A stretch of DNA of 64,000 nucleotides from Nitratireductor sp. (GTDB lineage Bacteria > Pseudomonadota > Alphaproteobacteria > Rhizobiales > Rhizobiaceae), in NCBI GenBank assembly GCA_020637805.1, contig JACKJU010000007.1, positions 124,001 to 188,000 of the forward strand, written 5' to 3'. A program made the translations under genes and the position numbers. The notes below the pieces were generated by a model. The model saw only the letters and a program-made list of their open reading frames with translations. It ran no database searches and was not told the origin of the DNA. Below are positions 7,914 to 16,963 of this stretch, one piece after another. Every line of letters starts with the position of its first letter. Position 1 is the first letter of the stretch.

Positions 7914-9220
7914 CACCTGTAGCAGTTGGTGCCGCAGGGCTGGGAATTCTTCTCGTTCTGCTTGCTCTGCGCGTACCGATCGCGGTCGCGCTGGCCGGAG
8001 TGTCGGTGGTTGGTGTGGGTATCATTCGTGGTCCCAACGCGGCCTTTGCCGTTCTGGCCGAGCAGCCCTACAATTTCATCGCGCACTGGACGCTTTCGGC
8101 AATTCCGATGTTCCTTCTGATGGGCAGCATCGCCTATCACGCAGGACTGACCGAAAACCTGTACAAGGCAGCCAGGCTGTGGCTTATCCGTCTGCCGGGT
8201 GGTCTTGCGGTTGCTAGCACCATGGCTTGTGCGGGTTTTGCTGCAGCGTCCGGTTCGAGCATCGCGACATCCGCCGCCATGGGCCGTATCGCCATCCCCG
8301 AAATGTTGAAATACCGCTACGATCCGGGCATTGCCACCGGTTCTGTCGCCGTGGCGGGAACGCTTGGCTCGCTGATCCCGCCAAGCATCCTGATGGTTCT
8401 GTATGCCATCTTCGCCGAGGTTTCCGTCAGCAAGGCACTTCTCGCGGGCATTCTTCCCGGACTACTCTCGGCCTTCATGTTCGCGGCATTGATTATTGTA
8501 CGCTGCACGCTCAATCCGAATCTTGCTCCCGTCGATGGAAACGAAAAGATTTCTTCAAGGGAGCGTTTCCAGGCCCTGATTGAAATCTGGCCGATACCGG
8601 TTCTCGTGATTGGTGTCATCGGCAGCATGTATTCAGGCATTTTCACCGCGACCGAAGCGGCTGCAGGTGGCGCGCTGCTTGTGAGCCTGATCGCATTGGT
8701 ACGCAGGCAGCTCACGCTCAGCGTGTTCATCGACTCGCTTCTCGATGCGTTGAAGGGTACCGCAACCATTCTGTTCATCGCGATGGGCGGGTTCCTCCTG
8801 TCGCGCTTCATGGCCTTCAGTGGCTTGCCCTTCTATCTCGCGGATCTGGTCGATGCGCTTTCGGTCAACTGGATCCTGCTGATGATCGGTATCTCGATCG
8901 TCTACATCGTGCTTGGCATGTTCCTCGACTCGATTGGCATCATGCTGCTGACGATCCCGATCATGATCCCCGTCATGGACGCAATGGACATGAACCTCAT
9001 CTGGTTCGGGGTCATCCTCATCAAGTACCTGGAAATCGGCCTCGTCACGCCGCCAGTCGGTCTCAACTGCTTCATCATCAAGACCGTGGTTGGGGATGCC
9101 GTTCCACTCGAAAAGATCTTCAAGGGCGTGTTGTGGTTCATCGCTGCCGACGTGGTGACGCTGACACTTCTCATCGCCTTTCCGGAGATCTCTCTCTTTA
9201 TCCCCAACCTGCTCAACTAG
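7910..9220 (+). CDS. TRAP transporter large permease (DctM type)
   Basis: 436 residues, GTG start overlapping the DctQ stop. The protein is a long series of hydrophobic helices with DctM hallmarks such as AIPMFLLMGSIAYHAGLTENLYKAARLW, FAAASGSSIATSAAMG, and LGSLIPPSILMVLY near the middle, and a C-terminal LVTPPVGLNCFIIK. It forms the sodium-coupled channel subunit of the transporter. The substrate is set mainly by the binding protein encoded next. Confidence 0.95.
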   Translation: MTPVAVGAAGLGILLVLLALRVPIAVALAGVSVVGVGIIRGPNAAFAVLAEQPYNFIAHWTLSAIPMFLLMGSIAYHAGLTENLYKAARLWLIRLPGGLAVASTMACAGFAAASGSSIATSAAMGRIAIPEMLKYRYDPGIATGSVAVAGTLGSLIPPSILMVLYAIFAEVSVSKALLAGILPGLLSAFMFAALIIVRCTLNPNLAPVDGNEKISSRERFQALIEIWPIPVLVIGVIGSMYSGIFTATEAAAGGALLVSLIALVRRQLTLSVFIDSLLDALKGTATILFIAMGGFLLSRFMAFSGLPFYLADLVDALSVNWILLMIGISIVYIVLGMFLDSIGIMLLTIPIMIPVMDAMDMNLIWFGVILIKYLEIGLVTPPVGLNCFIIKTVVGDAVPLEKIFKGVLWFIAADVVTLTLLIAFPEISLFIPNLLN

Positions 9221-9263
9221 AAGGCCGGATCAACCTGACGCAACGAAACTCAAGGAGGAGAAT

Positions 9264-10379
9264 ATGAAGAAAATTCTTATTGGAGGTTTGATCGGCGCAT
9301 CGCTGATGACCTCCCTCGCATTGGCCGAGGAAAAGAAGATCGTCTATGCGAGCTATCTCAGCCCGCAACACATAACGAACCCGGTCCTGGAAGCATTCTT
9401 CAGGGCCATTGAAAAGGATACCGATGGCTCGATCAAGTTCGAGAGCCATGTGGGAGGTTCGCTGCTTTCGGGTCGCGACATTCCCGGCGGCGTGCGCGAC
9501 GGTGTTGCAGATGCCGGTTACTTCGTAGGGTCCTACATCCCGTCCGAAATGCCGGTGGACAACTACATCGCGCAATTCAGCCTCTGGAACAGCGAGCCGC
9601 TGGTCATGACCGCCGTGCTCAACGAACTCGAACTGTTCGACTGCCCTGAATGCGTTGACGAGTATCGCAAATTCAATACCAAGTACCTCGCATCCTATGC
9701 GCTGACACCGTATGTGTATCACTGCAAGGAAGAGCTGAAGACGCCTGCCGACTTCCAGGGCAAGCGCATTCGCGGCGTCTCGTCATATGGCGACCTCGCC
9801 AAGGCACTTGGCGCGGCTCCGGTCAATGTCAGCCCGGACGAAGCTTACGAGGCGCTCAATGCCGGCATTCTGGATTGTGCCCTGCATTCGGTTGCGGCCC
9901 AGAAGGCGCGTTCCTACGGCGAAGTTGCGAAGTACGTGATCCTCGACCCGCTTGGCGGATATCTCGGCGCGTCCACCTTCAACCTGCGTGTGGAGAAATG
10001 GAATTCGCTGACGCCTGACGAAAGGGCGGCAATCACCAAACACCTGCCCGAACTCGTCGCCGGTGCCATCTTCAACTATATCGCCGAAGATGAGGAAGTG
10101 CAGTCGGTTTACACGAAGAGCGGCACCAAGTTCTATCATGCCGATCCGTCCTTCGCTGCCTTCGTTGAGGATTTCAAGGCCAAGTACCGTCCTCAGGTCA
10201 TCAAGAAGGGATCTGAACTGGGCGTAAGGGATCCTGCGGCAATCTCTGATGCCATCGACAAGCTGATGGTGAAATGGCGCAAGCTTCTGGACGAGAATGG
10301 CCGTGACAAGGAGACCTATACCCGTCTTCTGAACGACGAGATCTTCTCGCGCATCGATACCCAGAACCCGATCGAATAA
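9264..10379 (+). CDS. TRAP transporter periplasmic solute-binding protein (DctP type)
   Basis: 371 residues with a clear signal peptide (MKKILIGGLIGASLMTSLALA, cleavage near residue 21). Mature part shows the DctP fold: SYLSPQHITNPVLEAFF, DFQGKRIRGVSSYG (the conserved arginine of this R-G segment normally clamps a substrate carboxylate) and AYEALNAGILDCALHS. It therefore probably binds a carboxylate or sulfonate-like anion. GGAGG lies just upstream of the ATG and the gene is 43 bp after the permease. It fits between the enzyme genes and the carboxylase genes, so its ligand should be the cluster substrate. Confidence 0.94.
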   Translation: MKKILIGGLIGASLMTSLALAEEKKIVYASYLSPQHITNPVLEAFFRAIEKDTDGSIKFESHVGGSLLSGRDIPGGVRDGVADAGYFVGSYIPSEMPVDNYIAQFSLWNSEPLVMTAVLNELELFDCPECVDEYRKFNTKYLASYALTPYVYHCKEELKTPADFQGKRIRGVSSYGDLAKALGAAPVNVSPDEAYEALNAGILDCALHSVAAQKARSYGEVAKYVILDPLGGYLGASTFNLRVEKWNSLTPDERAAITKHLPELVAGAIFNYIAEDEEVQSVYTKSGTKFYHADPSFAAFVEDFKAKYRPQVIKKGSELGVRDPAAISDAIDKLMVKWRKLLDENGRDKETYTRLLNDEIFSRIDTQNPIE

Positions 10380-10395
10380 CGCGAACTGAAAAAAG

Positions 10396-10425
10396 GTGGT
10401 GGCCGCGACACATCGTGGCCACCAC
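10396..10425 (+). terminator. Hairpin after the TRAP binding-protein gene
   Basis: A 9-bp perfect stem (GTGGTGGCC / GGCCACCAC) with a 12-nt loop begins 17 bp after the stop. No T-tract follows, so it is more likely an mRNA-stabilising or partial terminator element that lets the abundant binding protein be expressed above the downstream carboxylase genes. Confidence 0.55.
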
Positions 10426-10519
10426 GTTATCTGCCGCGCCTGGCAGGCTCGCTGCAGCCATATGCTGACGGCAGGTCAAAACGGCATCTCGGATTACCCG
10501 GACAGGTAGGGAGAATAGT

Positions 10520-10741
10520 GTGGCCATCATCGACGTAAGATCGGAACTCGCGGGCAGCGTCTGGAAGGTGGAAGCCGTGCCGGGTACCAATCTTGAGGAA
10601 GACGATACCATCGTGATCCTCGAATCCATGAAAATGGAAATTCCGGTCGCTGCTCCCAAGGCCGGTAAACTGATCGAAGTTCTCGTCAAGGAAGGCGACA
10701 CTGTTTCAGATGAACAAGTGATCGCGCGCATCGAAGCCTGA
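10520..10741 (+). CDS. Stand-alone biotin carboxyl carrier (biotinyl-lipoyl domain) protein
   Basis: 73 residues, consisting of just one biotinyl domain. The biotin lysine is in ESMKMEIP (residues about 35-42; Lys37), with the conserved downstream G-K-L and V-x-x-G-D elements. It carries carboxybiotin between the biotin carboxylase and the carboxyltransferase. GTG start with GGGAGA upstream. Most propionyl- and methylcrotonyl-type enzymes fuse this domain to the biotin carboxylase; here it is separate, 3 bp before the carboxylase gene, giving a three-subunit enzyme. Confidence 0.92.
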   Translation: MAIIDVRSELAGSVWKVEAVPGTNLEEDDTIVILESMKMEIPVAAPKAGKLIEVLVKEGDTVSDEQVIARIEA

Positions 10742-10744
10742 CCC

Positions 10745-12118
10745 ATGAAAAAAATCCTCATTGCAAACCGGGGCGAGATCGCGCGCCGGATTATCCGCTC
10801 GGCAAAAGGCCTCGGCCTTGAAACCGTCGCCGTGTATTCGCAGGCCGATGCAGAATCTCCGGTTGTCGATGAAGCTGATGAATCCGTCCTCATTGGCCCC
10901 GCGCCCGCAACCGAAAGCTATCTGCGGCAGGATCTGATTATCGAGGCGGCACTGTCGACCGGAGCCGATGCAATCCATCCAGGTTACGGCTTCCTGTCCG
11001 AGAATGCCGAATTCGCGGAAAAGACAGCAGAAGCCGGACTGATCTGGATTGGCGCGCGCCCGGAAACGCTTCGCGCGATGGGCGACAAGGAACGTGCCAG
11101 AAAAATCGCCGAGCAGGCGGGTGTGCCGGTAGTTCCCGGCAGTGAACGGATCGAGGATATTTCTTCGGTCGATCTGGAGACAATAGCAAGCCGTGTTGGC
11201 TACCCGCTCCTTGTGAAGGCGTCTGCGGGTGGCGGAGGTATTGGCATGCGCCGCGTCGAGAGTGCTGATCAGCTCATTGCCACAGCGGAAGCGACGCAGA
11301 CGCTGGCCCGGAAGTCCTTCAACGACGGGACTGTTTTTCTGGAACGATATGTTCCAAAAGCCCGCCACGTGGAGATGCAGGTCTTCGGATTTGGAAACAG
11401 CGAGGCCGTCCATCTTTACGAGCGTGATTGCTCGTTGCAGCGCCGCTTCCAGAAGGTGATCGAGGAAAGTCCGGCACCCGGTATCGGTGAAGATGTGCGC
11501 CAACGCATGGCTGCCGCTGCGCTGGCGCTATGCAGGGCAACACGCTACGCCGGCGCCGGTACGATCGAATTCATTCTCGACACGAATACCCACGAGTTCT
11601 TTTTCCTCGAAATGAACACGCGAATCCAGGTGGAGCATCCCGTCACCGAAATGGTAACGGGCGTGGACCTGGTTGCGATGCAGTTGGACTTCGCGCGTGG
11701 CGAATTGACGGAACTCGACCAGTCGGCCATCGAAACCTCGGGCCATGCCGTCGAATGCAGGCTTTATGCCGAGAAACCCGAAAAGAATTTCATTCCCTCG
11801 CCTGGCGCGCTCCGGAAATACCGCCTGCCGTCGCAATCTGCCGATCTCAGGATCGATACCGCCTACCGGGAAGGAAACGCCGTCACCTTCTTCTACGATC
11901 CGATGATCGCAAAGATCATCGCCCACGGACCTGACAGGATGGCGGCCTGCCAGCGCGCCATTTCCGCGCTTCGGGAGGTCGACATTGAGGGAATTTCCAC
12001 CAATCGCGATTTCCTGATTGCCTGCCTTGAGGACGAAGGTTTCAGACAGGGCGATGTCTACACCACCTTCATCGACATCAACCGCAAGAAGCTGCTTTCT
12101 GTCATGGAGAATGCCTAG
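10745..12118 (+). CDS. Biotin carboxylase subunit of the acyl-CoA carboxylase
   Basis: 457 residues, AccC length. Domains: N-terminal ILIANRGEIARRIIRSAK (4-21), HPGYGFLSENAEFA (about 78-91), ATP-grasp glycine loop KASAGGGGIGMRRV (about 157-170), and the catalytic EMNTRIQVEHPVTE (about 292-305). No biotinyl domain is fused. It carboxylates biotin on the adjacent carrier using ATP and bicarbonate. Because fatty-acid synthesis accC is normally next to accB elsewhere, this copy is best read as a dedicated subunit for the carboxyltransferase at 3.3 kb. Confidence 0.95.
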   Translation: MKKILIANRGEIARRIIRSAKGLGLETVAVYSQADAESPVVDEADESVLIGPAPATESYLRQDLIIEAALSTGADAIHPGYGFLSENAEFAEKTAEAGLIWIGARPETLRAMGDKERARKIAEQAGVPVVPGSERIEDISSVDLETIASRVGYPLLVKASAGGGGIGMRRVESADQLIATAEATQTLARKSFNDGTVFLERYVPKARHVEMQVFGFGNSEAVHLYERDCSLQRRFQKVIEESPAPGIGEDVRQRMAAAALALCRATRYAGAGTIEFILDTNTHEFFFLEMNTRIQVEHPVTEMVTGVDLVAMQLDFARGELTELDQSAIETSGHAVECRLYAEKPEKNFIPSPGALRKYRLPSQSADLRIDTAYREGNAVTFFYDPMIAKIIAHGPDRMAACQRAISALREVDIEGISTNRDFLIACLEDEGFRQGDVYTTFIDINRKKLLSVMENA

Positions 12119-12200
12119 CCATGTTCCCGGTAGCGCCATGCGGAACGGTGCCGCGAAATTGCGCTGGTCAGGAAAACGTTCATGAGCTGCGGCGGCCTGA

Positions 12201-13319
12201 ATGAAATCCGCCACCACATCAGAGCCATTCCGGCAGAGGCTCCGGCTGCCTTCGTTACCCGTGCTAGGTGAGGCGCTGCGGCGTCTGTTTCCAGGCATTG
12301 CCATCTCGTTTCTCGTGGCGTCGACGGCCCAGTTTCTCTACGAACACTACGGTGCCCCGGCAATGCTGATGGCTCTCCTCTTGGGGTTGTCATTGAACTT
12401 CCTCTCCGAGGAAGGAACGAGGACAGCACCGGGTATCGAATTCACCAGCCGGCCGGTCCTGAGGATCGGCGTTGCGCTCCTCGGGCTGCGGGTATCGGCC
12501 GAAATCGCGGAGCAGATCAGCCTGCAGCTTGTCGCGCTCGTGATCGTCGCGATGATCGCAACGATCCTGCTTGGCATTGCCGCAGCCAGGATGCTTGGCA
12601 AGAATGCAGGCTTTGGATTTCTGACCCGCGGATCGGTTGCGATCTGCGGCGCGTCTGCGGCAATGGCGATCGCGTCCATTCTCCCGCAACATGAAAAGTC
12701 GGATCGCGACCTGCTGTTCACGGTACTTGCGGTTACCCTGCTGTCCACCATTGCGATGATTGCCTATCCGGTGCTCGCGGAAATCCTGAACCTCGGCAGG
12801 CTCGACAGCGCCGTGTTCATCGGCGGAACAATCCACGATGTCGCTCAGGTCGTCGGGGCTGGCTTTTCCATCAGTCAGGAGGCGGGCGAAACGGCAACGG
12901 TGGTCAAGCTCATTCGCGTCGCAATGCTTGCGCCCGTAATCGTATTTGCTTCGGCCGTGATACGGGTGTCCGGCATGGGCATGGAAACCAGGGCCAGTGT
13001 AGCCAGCGCCGGTGTAACCCGTGGCAGGGAGACCAATGGCAGGGAAACCAGGCGCGCCAGGCCGCCGTTGCTTCCACTCTTCCTGTGCGGGTTCCTGTTC
13101 CTTGCCGTCCTGAATTCTTTCGGTCTTGTACCGGCCTGGCTGTCCGAGGCGGGTGGAACCGCATCGCGCTGGGCGCTGCTCACCGCTGTTTCTGCTGTCG
13201 GACTCAAGACCTCGCTCCGGCGTATCCTCGAGGTCGGACCAAGGTCCATAACGTTGGTGGTGCTGGAAACGGTCTTCCTCGGCGCAATTGTTCTGGCTGG
13301 ACTCGTTTTTCTGGTCTGA
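12201..13319 (+). CDS. YeiH/UPF0324 family membrane protein (putative sulfate exporter family)
   Basis: 372 residues with about ten hydrophobic helices. YeiH-family marks include the GRGSVAICGASAAMAIASIL-like segment (here TRGSVAICGASAAMA), a FIGGTIHDVAQVVGAGF block and VKLIRVAMLAP. Members are annotated as putative sulfate exporters and some lie in sulfonate-degradation clusters, though transport has rarely been shown. A long polar loop after the VKLIR helix (about residues 258-293) contains two 15-bp tandem repeats at 13021-13050. Plus strand, 82 bp after the biotin carboxylase; no strong ribosome site precedes the ATG, so the start is tentative. Confidence 0.85.
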   Translation: MKSATTSEPFRQRLRLPSLPVLGEALRRLFPGIAISFLVASTAQFLYEHYGAPAMLMALLLGLSLNFLSEEGTRTAPGIEFTSRPVLRIGVALLGLRVSAEIAEQISLQLVALVIVAMIATILLGIAAARMLGKNAGFGFLTRGSVAICGASAAMAIASILPQHEKSDRDLLFTVLAVTLLSTIAMIAYPVLAEILNLGRLDSAVFIGGTIHDVAQVVGAGFSISQEAGETATVVKLIRVAMLAPVIVFASAVIRVSGMGMETRASVASAGVTRGRETNGRETRRARPPLLPLFLCGFLFLAVLNSFGLVPAWLSEAGGTASRWALLTAVSAVGLKTSLRRILEVGPRSITLVVLETVFLGAIVLAGLVFLV

Positions 13320-13409
13320 CCCCGCATCACGTGTTGAACCGTGATCCGGTCATGCCGCTTTCTCGGTCGAAACAGCGAAAAAGTGCAACATTGAAATAAT
13401 TGGGAAAAA

Positions 13410-13485
13410 TGGTGCCCCCGGAGAGACTCGAACTCCCGACCGCCTGATTACAAATCAGATGCTCTACCAGCTGAGCTACAAGGGC
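13410..13485 (-). tRNA. tRNA-Thr (anticodon TGT)
   Basis: A 76-nt cloverleaf on the minus strand starting GCCCTTGTAGCTCAG, with anticodon loop TTTGTAA, T-loop GTTCGAG and an encoded CCA end. The acceptor stem pairs with three G-U pairs. Anticodon TGT reads ACN threonine codons. Confidence 0.96.
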
Positions 13486-13696
13486 TTTCCGGCACGACCC
13501 GAATTGGATGCGCTTGGCGGTCAGGAAGACGTTACTTTCAATTGAAGTAACGCTTCTGCCGCACCCTGCGCCGGTCGGTGCAACGGCGTTTTCCGATTCC
13601 GGAAAACAGGGATTGCTCTATCAGATTTTGTTCTCAAGTCCAGACCCATTTGATGCGTCCGTTCGGATGCTTCGCAAATTCGGCAAGTGCGACCGG

Positions 13697-14380
13697 TCAT
13701 CGAGCCCGGTTTGCCGACATGCTGGAACGGTGAGGGGAGGCCAAGGATATCTTAGCCTTGTCCGCGACGAGTTCCGCCTCCACGATATAGCGCTCCGGTC
13801 CGCGAATTGTGCCGTCGAGCGGCCAGCAGGTTACCAAGGCAAGGAGGCTGCGGTAGTTGCCCGTGTCGATGCCCGGTTGATCGAAAGGAGCGACCCAGGC
13901 ACGCGTCATGCGATAGGTGAAGTTCTGGCCATCGCGGGTGGAAATGTTGATCAGGTCTCCCGGTCTCAACGCTCCAATCCAGGAGAAATGCGTGTCACGA
14001 TGCGCAGCGAATACGGAGGTTCCCGCATCGCCCGGGCGTGCCGTGTTGGTCATGTGTCCGGGGCCAAACGCCAGCGCTTCACCTGAGACACCGGTCAGTG
14101 CGAACGTTGTCCTGTGCAGTCGCGGTGCCTCGATGCGCGCCACCGGCTCGATATCCGCCCATGGCCATGGCCTTGCCGTTTCGGTGGGAGATTTCTCGAA
14201 GGCCCGTTCGATCAGAACCTGGGCAAGCGCCGCTTTTGCCTTGATCCAAATCCCGTCGCCAAGAAAGGCTGCACCGGCAAGGAGCAGGGCGATAGCAAAC
14301 AGGTGCCCGGCGTCGAGACGCCGGGCTGTCGTGCGTTTACTGCCACCGGATCTGTTGACGGGTGCAGGTCCCATCGTCAC
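13697..14380 (-). CDS. Class GN sortase (transpeptidase)
   Basis: 227 residues: short cytosolic N-terminus, one membrane helix (about 26-43) and an extracytoplasmic sortase domain. Catalytic triad visible as His127 (FAAHRDTHF), Cys185 (LVTCWP) and Arg197 (GPERYIV). Class GN sortases of proteobacteria typically occur as single genes beside one VIT/VWA target, exactly as here. The gene overlaps its target by ATGA, so the two are co-translated. It should cleave the C-terminal LPQTA-type signal of the target, but the acceptor in a Gram-negative envelope is unknown. Confidence 0.92.
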   Translation of the reverse strand: MTMGPAPVNRSGGSKRTTARRLDAGHLFAIALLLAGAAFLGDGIWIKAKAALAQVLIERAFEKSPTETARPWPWADIEPVARIEAPRLHRTTFALTGVSGEALAFGPGHMTNTARPGDAGTSVFAAHRDTHFSWIGALRPGDLINISTRDGQNFTYRMTRAWVAPFDQPGIDTGNYRSLLALVTCWPLDGTIRGPERYIVEAELVADKAKISLASPHRSSMSANRAR

Positions 14381-16881
14381 GGCCTTCCACTGCCTGACGG
14401 CGCGAACAGTTCACGCGCAGGACGGTTTCGAAGCCTCAGCCACACCAGCGCAATCAGCATCAGCAGCAGGCCGATCACGATGTGGCGGTCGGCGGCTGTC
14501 GCGGTCTGGGGCAGGGTGAGCTGTTGTTTCCGGGCGGTAGCAGCGGCAACTGCCTTTGCGCGGTCAGGTTCGGCTGCGATCATGGCAAAGCGTTGCGTGT
14601 CTGCCTGCGCCTTTTGCATCGGGGCAGGTGAAGGCACGCTCTCGCCTGCAGGATCATCGAACCACTTTGCGGCGTCCCAACCGGACGGAAGGTTCAACGG
14701 GATCTTGGCGCTGTTCAGGTCTTCGCCCTGCGGGCGCGAAACCTTCACATCGACTGCCACCAGGCTCGTGCGGCTGGAAACCAGGTGATGCTCGAGAGCT
14801 ATCTTCTCGATCTCGCTGTTGATCTGTTCCATCTCGCTGCCCCAAGAGCGCTGCGCCTCCAGCGAGGCAATCTTGCGGCGCGCCCACAGCTTGCCGATGC
14901 CGCTGCCTTCCGTGGCCTGGGCTAGGTCCATCGTGACCTGCCAGGGCTGTCCGGCATAGTCGCCCGATATGGCGAGTTCGCCCTTGGCATCGCTTGCCTT
15001 GGCCGCAAGAACCACGGGCTCGCCAAGATAAAGATCGGGCAGGGGATCGGGGCTTACCTCAGACAATTTAGCCCCGTTCCCCAGCCCTTGCCGGCCGGAT
15101 TGGGCCGACAGCCCGGTCATGACCGGGTTTTCAAGTTTTTCGAAGAAGGCGCCCATGCGCTCCTTCACCTGTTCAAGCGAACCGATATGCGTCGACGTTC
15201 CCCGGCCAAGTTCCGCGGCACGGGTCATGAAGAAGGAGTTGGGAGCCGAACCGATGCCAACGGTGAATACCCGGCTGCGGCCGCGATTCTGAGCGATCGC
15301 GTCGAACAATTGCTGTTCGTTGCCAATGGCACCATCGGTGATGAAGACAACCTGGCGCACGTGCTGAGTGTCTCCCGCATTGCGGTCGGCAAGTGCCATG
15401 GTGAGCGCAGGAAGCATTTCGGTGCCGCCTTCGGCTTCAAGCCCGCGCACGAAGTTCAGCGCCACGGCAATGTGTTCGCCATCGGCGGGCACTGCGGCGT
15501 CGAACAGTTTTTCCTGCGTGTCGTCGAAGCGCACGATGTTGAAGAGGTCAGCTGGCGAAAGGCGCTTCAGGGCATCTTCAAGCGCCAGCTTGGCCTGTGT
15601 CATGGATTCGCCTGCCATCGATCCGGAATTGTCGATGACGAAGATTGCCTCGCGGTTCTTCTTCGGCAGGTCCTTTGGCGCAATCGCCGGCGGCGTGACG
15701 AAGGCCAGGATATACTCCTGCCCACCGACATTCTCCCGGAAGAGTGCTGCGGTGGGAGCATCGCCCTTGGGCCTCCAGATGAGCTCGAAATCGCGGTCGG
15801 CCGGCACGCTGTCGTTCTTCAGCGTCAGAATGCGGGTGCTGCCGTCCTGTTCACGCGACATCATCTCGTGAAACGGTGTTTCGACAGTGCCGATCGGAAA
15901 GCCCGCAGCCAGGCGCACGGTAAGCGTGACCGGGTTGATCTTGGCGTTTTCACGCGGGTCCAGTACCGGTGCGTCGAGCTTTTCCCGGTCCGGCACCGGG
16001 TCGGTCACGCCAAATCCGCTTTGGCCCTTGCTGAAATCCACCGTCTGTATGATGGGCTGCGGCGAATAGCGTGGCGCGACGACCATCGGATACCGCAGCG
16101 AGAAGGTTCCCCCGTCCTGCTTGACGGTCTGCTGGTACTCGATCTGGACGATCACGGTTTCGCCCGGGCCGATATTCGCGACCTCGTTTGTGAATACGTT
16201 CTCGCGCTGCTGTTCAAGAAGCGAGGCTTTCCGCCCCTCGTTTTTTGCCTGCTCGTAGATCTGGCGGGCCTCTTCTCGCGGCTTGATCACGCCTTCGATA
16301 AGCCGGTCGCCAACACGCATCTTCAGCGTGTCCACCGCGCTGTCCTCGGGCAGCGGAAAGACATACACGCCCTCCACCCACCCATCTGTCGGGTTGGTGA
16401 AGCGCTGGGTTACCTTCACGCGGGCAATCGGCCCCGAAATGTCGATATCCACGTCAGACGAGAGCCTCGGCGCCTCAACGAAATAGCCGTCGGTCTTCGA
16501 TGGCAGCAAAAGCCCGCCGGTGTTCATGTCGTTCGGGCGCACGAGACCGGGGGCGGATGCTGTGATGACCGGCTCGCCGGAAGGCGAGGTCCCTGCGCGG
16601 TCCTGCGCGAGCGCGGCGGAGAAGGTGGCGAAACTGGCGACCGCTATGGCGAGTATCAGGATGACGTTCATCGCCAGTGCATGCATTGCCTGCCGCACGC
16701 GAAACGCCCGCAGCATGATGCGCCCGTCATGCGCCGCGCCGCCAAGGCTGTCATCCTTCGCCGGTCGAAACGCAGAAGATGGAATGTGATGATTGTGAGC
16801 GGAGCCTGCCGCAGTTGTACTGGTATCGCGCGAATAGGCGTTGCCTTGATGCGCGCAATCCTGAAAAGCCGTGTAGCCCAT
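14377..16881 (-). CDS. Sortase target protein with VIT and von Willebrand A domains
   Basis: 834 residues. An N-terminal extension of about 70 residues precedes a hydrophobic signal segment (71-92, ending SAALAQ). A VIT domain follows (about 135-255; FTNPTDGWVEGVYVFPLPED), then a VWA domain with intact MIDAS motif DNSGS at 417-421. The C-terminus has a sorting signal: LPQTA (about 790-794), a hydrophobic helix and a basic tail (RLRNRPAR). Start at 16881 is supported by GAGGGG six bases upstream. Inter-alpha-trypsin-inhibitor-like VIT/VWA proteins bind other proteins in a metal-dependent way, so a surface adhesion role is plausible. Confidence 0.93.
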   Translation of the reverse strand: MGYTAFQDCAHQGNAYSRDTSTTAAGSAHNHHIPSSAFRPAKDDSLGGAAHDGRIMLRAFRVRQAMHALAMNVILILAIAVASFATFSAALAQDRAGTSPSGEPVITASAPGLVRPNDMNTGGLLLPSKTDGYFVEAPRLSSDVDIDISGPIARVKVTQRFTNPTDGWVEGVYVFPLPEDSAVDTLKMRVGDRLIEGVIKPREEARQIYEQAKNEGRKASLLEQQRENVFTNEVANIGPGETVIVQIEYQQTVKQDGGTFSLRYPMVVAPRYSPQPIIQTVDFSKGQSGFGVTDPVPDREKLDAPVLDPRENAKINPVTLTVRLAAGFPIGTVETPFHEMMSREQDGSTRILTLKNDSVPADRDFELIWRPKGDAPTAALFRENVGGQEYILAFVTPPAIAPKDLPKKNREAIFVIDNSGSMAGESMTQAKLALEDALKRLSPADLFNIVRFDDTQEKLFDAAVPADGEHIAVALNFVRGLEAEGGTEMLPALTMALADRNAGDTQHVRQVVFITDGAIGNEQQLFDAIAQNRGRSRVFTVGIGSAPNSFFMTRAAELGRGTSTHIGSLEQVKERMGAFFEKLENPVMTGLSAQSGRQGLGNGAKLSEVSPDPLPDLYLGEPVVLAAKASDAKGELAISGDYAGQPWQVTMDLAQATEGSGIGKLWARRKIASLEAQRSWGSEMEQINSEIEKIALEHHLVSSRTSLVAVDVKVSRPQGEDLNSAKIPLNLPSGWDAAKWFDDPAGESVPSPAPMQKAQADTQRFAMIAAEPDRAKAVAAATARKQQLTLPQTATAADRHIVIGLLLMLIALVWLRLRNRPARELFAPSGSGRP

Positions 16882-16963
16882 GCTTTCCCCTCTTTGTCAG
16901 AGCCGCCCCAACGATGGGCAGGAAAACAGGCCAAGCAGGCGAGTGTTAGTGCAAAAAAAGGCA

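Noticed and set aside
10396..10425. Intrinsic terminator separating two operons between the TRAP and carboxylase genes
   Set aside because: The hairpin lacks a T-tract and the downstream carrier has no clear promoter, so a full operon break is not supported.
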